A stretch of DNA of 64,000 bases from Solanum dulcamara (lineage: Eukaryota > Streptophyta > Magnoliopsida > Solanales > Solanaceae): NCBI RefSeq assembly GCF_947179165.1, contig NC_077242.1:2480001-2544000 (forward strand), written 5' to 3'. Of this stretch, positions 61,911 to 64,000 are shown piece by piece; the stretch's first letter is position 1, and each line of letters begins with the position of its first letter. Position numbers and translations under genes: made by a program. Under the pieces are notes generated by a model. That model did not search any database and was not told where the DNA came from. It worked only from the letters and a program-made list of their open reading frames with translations.

Positions 61911-62184
61911 TCTGATACATAGGAATGATGCTGATACATCGCGATTTGATATATAAGTCATGTTCATGATACATCGCTAGTTGATACAAACTAAACACAA
62001 AATGTATCAGTAAAACATAAGTTTTACAGCTATTTTTGTCGTGTTCATGATATATTATGTGTTATAAGCTAATTCATAAGTTTTATTGATATTACAATGT
62101 TTGGTTTGTATCAACTAGCGATGTATCATGAAAATGACTTATGTGTCAAATCGCGATGTATTAGCGTCATTCGTATGTATCAGA
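61911..62184. mobile_element. Fold-back element with 86-bp arms
   Basis: Left arm 61911-61996 (TCTGATACATAGGAATGATG, GATACATCGCTAGTTGATAC) and right arm 62099-62184 (GTATCAACTAGCGATGTATC, CGTATGTATCAGA) are near-perfect inverted repeats. The central loop is about 100 bp. Weaker complementarity may continue outward to about 61850 and 62240. No ORF. Class unassigned; target duplication not visible. Confidence 0.85.
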
Positions 62185-62439
62185 AATCTGGAAAAAAGAG
62201 GGAATTCGGATAATTACCAAAAAAGTCGGGATAAATTGTAATTGGGCTTTTTTACTATGAAATTTAAGTAAAATACCCAAATAATAATAAGGGAGTAGAT
62301 GGTTGTTCCAGACTATTCTAAGACCCTACTCTACCACTAGGAAGACAAAAATTGTTTGCCTATCTAATAATTGTCTACCCTAATTACTGATATTTATATT
62401 TTCTATCTAGTGTCATATTCTCGATGAGTTGGAATTATA

Positions 62440-62630
62440 TTATGTCTATCTAATCACTTCTCCTCAATTTTTTCTCAAATTATCTTTATCTCTCCTCAAA
62501 TAGATCATTGTCAACTTCGCACACCTCCTCATTGTGGCACATCAACATATGTGCTCCCCTTCTTTACAAATCCGAACTATCTTAGCATCGCTTACCGCAT
62601 CTTTATAATCCTCTGTTCCCCTTCCTTAAT
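62440..62630 (-). mobile_element. Highly degenerate RTE LINE fragment
   Basis: TCTAATCACTTCTCCTCAAT, GCACACCTCCTCATTGTGGC and CTTTACAAATCCGAACTATC TTAGCATCGC follow the order of the LINE ORF-end region at 59475-59625, with many substitutions and small gaps. Confidence 0.6.
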
Positions 62631-64000
62631 CCTCAATGTAAATAAATAAAAAAAAGAATATGGGTGTATTTTCTCCATTTTTTCTGATTATAAAGAAATG
62701 ATAAATAAGAAAATTCTTGAGAATGTAATTTGGGTTTAATTACTCTCATTGTATAGCTAGCAAAGTGAAAAGTTATAATAATCTAATTATGCTCAGTAAA
62801 TTTACTTAATAACAGTACTAAACAAAACAAGTGAAATTAACTAAAGAGGATTGCAGTTGTTAGTTGGGAGTTGAGAACTTGAGATAATTGGCTTGCATAA
62901 GTTTTTCCTTGTGCATAAAACATTTGAAAATTTTGATTTGTCCTGCCTTAATTGTTTGTTAGGTTCCATTTCCAAATATTAGTATATATTAAAGTTACTT
63001 TATACATTGACTATATAAAACTTTCTTATACTCTTAGGTTTTTAGGTACGATATTTCTTTTTGTGATTAATTTTATAAAATTATAATTTGTAATAGTATT
63101 TTCTCTATGTCACTTTATGTGAAGGTATCATTATTTGAGAAGACAAAAAACTTTTTTTAAGTATAATTTTTTCTTTTTTAAAAAAAAGAAGAAGATGTTT
63201 TGAAGCATAATTTATGTTGACAATTAGTATTTTTCGTATAGCTTTCAAATATACCTCAAATTTATAGTCAAAATTAATGGCAATAGATATTCCGAAAAAT
63301 ACGTGAGAAAAAACTTGGTAAATATTATTGGCCATACAACTTGTCATTATTTGGCAAATATTTTTGACAAACAATCCAAATTTCCAAATACTAGAAAAAA
63401 CTAATATTTGGGCCAAATTCTATTATTTAAAAACTTTTAAAAAATATCCCAAATTTTTATATTTTATGACAACACCCATTATTTATAATTTTGGACTAAA
63501 TTCAATCCTAATTCTTTGTACAAATTTTATACAATTATATCCATATTTATTCCTTTTTATCTGATTCTTTGTACAAATTTTATACAACTATATCCATATT
63601 TATTCCTTTTTATCCGAACTTAATGTCCCTAGTCACTTCCAATTACAAGTAGTAATAGTATTTTTCGTATACAAATTAATGGTATTTTTCTTTTGTTTTT
63701 TTTTCTTTTTTCAGACTCATATCTGTTGAGTTCGTTATCATGATTTTTCATGAAGCATAATTATTATAAAATTTTAATATAGACTTATGGGTATAAATAA
63801 AATCATATTTTTTAAAAATAAATAAATATTTCTCTTAAAATATATGGTCGAACACATTGTGAAACTTTATCCATTTCACCTAAAAATAATTTATCAAAAA
63901 TATTTGAGATACTATGACCAAACGCTAGCTAAATATGGACGTTTTTCTAATGACCCAATACTGAAGAATCTGAATTGAATTATCTTTTGGTTTTACTATA
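62631..64000. other. AT-rich terminal spacer
   Basis: Apart from the 53-bp duplication, no gene, RNA or element is supported. Short open frames (63105-63564) have no recognisable content. Confidence 0.5.
63511..63616 (+). repeat. 53-bp tandem duplication
   Basis: ATTCTTTGTACAAATTTTAT ACAA(T/C)TATATCCATATTTATT CCTTTTTATC occurs at 63511 and 63564 with one mismatch. Confidence 0.9.

Noticed and set aside
1..64000. CRISPR arrays, bacterial operons, prophage or organelle-genome insertions
   Set aside because: No regularly spaced short repeats, no Shine-Dalgarno-led gene strings and no recognisable plastid or mitochondrial genes; all coding loci are eukaryotic with introns or plant organelle-targeted nuclear genes.

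Overview
The window is nuclear DNA from a flowering plant, most probably a member of the nightshade family (Solanaceae). Three things support this. Genes are split by GT-AG introns. The spacers are very AT-rich and crowded with small inverted-repeat transposons (MITEs). Several repeats resemble Solanaceae families as I know them: tRNA-derived SINEs, RTE-type LINE 3' ends with a (TTG)n tail, and Stowaway elements beginning CTCCCTC. Species cannot be fixed from the sequence alone.

Layout. 1-3587: 3' part of a dead Ty1/copia retrotransposon with its 3' LTR. 3984-4700: two MITEs. 4847-5341 (-): small protein with a presumptive mitochondrial presequence and an acidic/Gly-Arg tail. 6530-8560 (-): copper chaperone COX17 with a 5'-leader intron. 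9446-15345 (-): nine-exon DUF616 (TOD1/MUCI70-like) Golgi protein. 16429-16737 (+): broken MAPKKK-like kinase fragment. 17840-18055: SINE. 19594-19842 (-): truncated GatC pseudogene. 22368-22790 (-): intact organellar GatC. 23010-28900: gene-poor, MITE-rich DNA. 29881-37293 (+): eight-exon myristoylated CDK-like kinase (At1g54610/IBS1 type). 38513-41690: nest of MITEs. 42300-51746 (+): SPA3/SPA4-type partner of COP1, with a spliced upstream ORF and a GC-AG intron. 54009-56431 (-): four-exon GT14 glucuronosyltransferase-like enzyme. 59086-61560 (-): 5'-truncated RTE LINE. The rest to 64000 is AT-rich repeat DNA.

The genes are unrelated housekeeping or regulatory loci, as is usual in plants, and do not form an operon or cluster. 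Themes are organelle biogenesis (COX17, GatC), Golgi glycosylation (DUF616, GT14) and signalling (CDK-like kinase, SPA). Exon boundaries were read by eye from splice sites; the reading frame was kept across every junction of the four multi-exon genes, giving 572, 704, 880 and 419 residues. I found no convincing evidence of a wholly new system. The most notable points are the SPA spliced uORF and GC-AG intron, the minisatellite abutting the kinase start codon, the three-level MITE nest with readable target-site duplications, the GatC duplication and decay, and the tandemly duplicated N-terminus of COX17.
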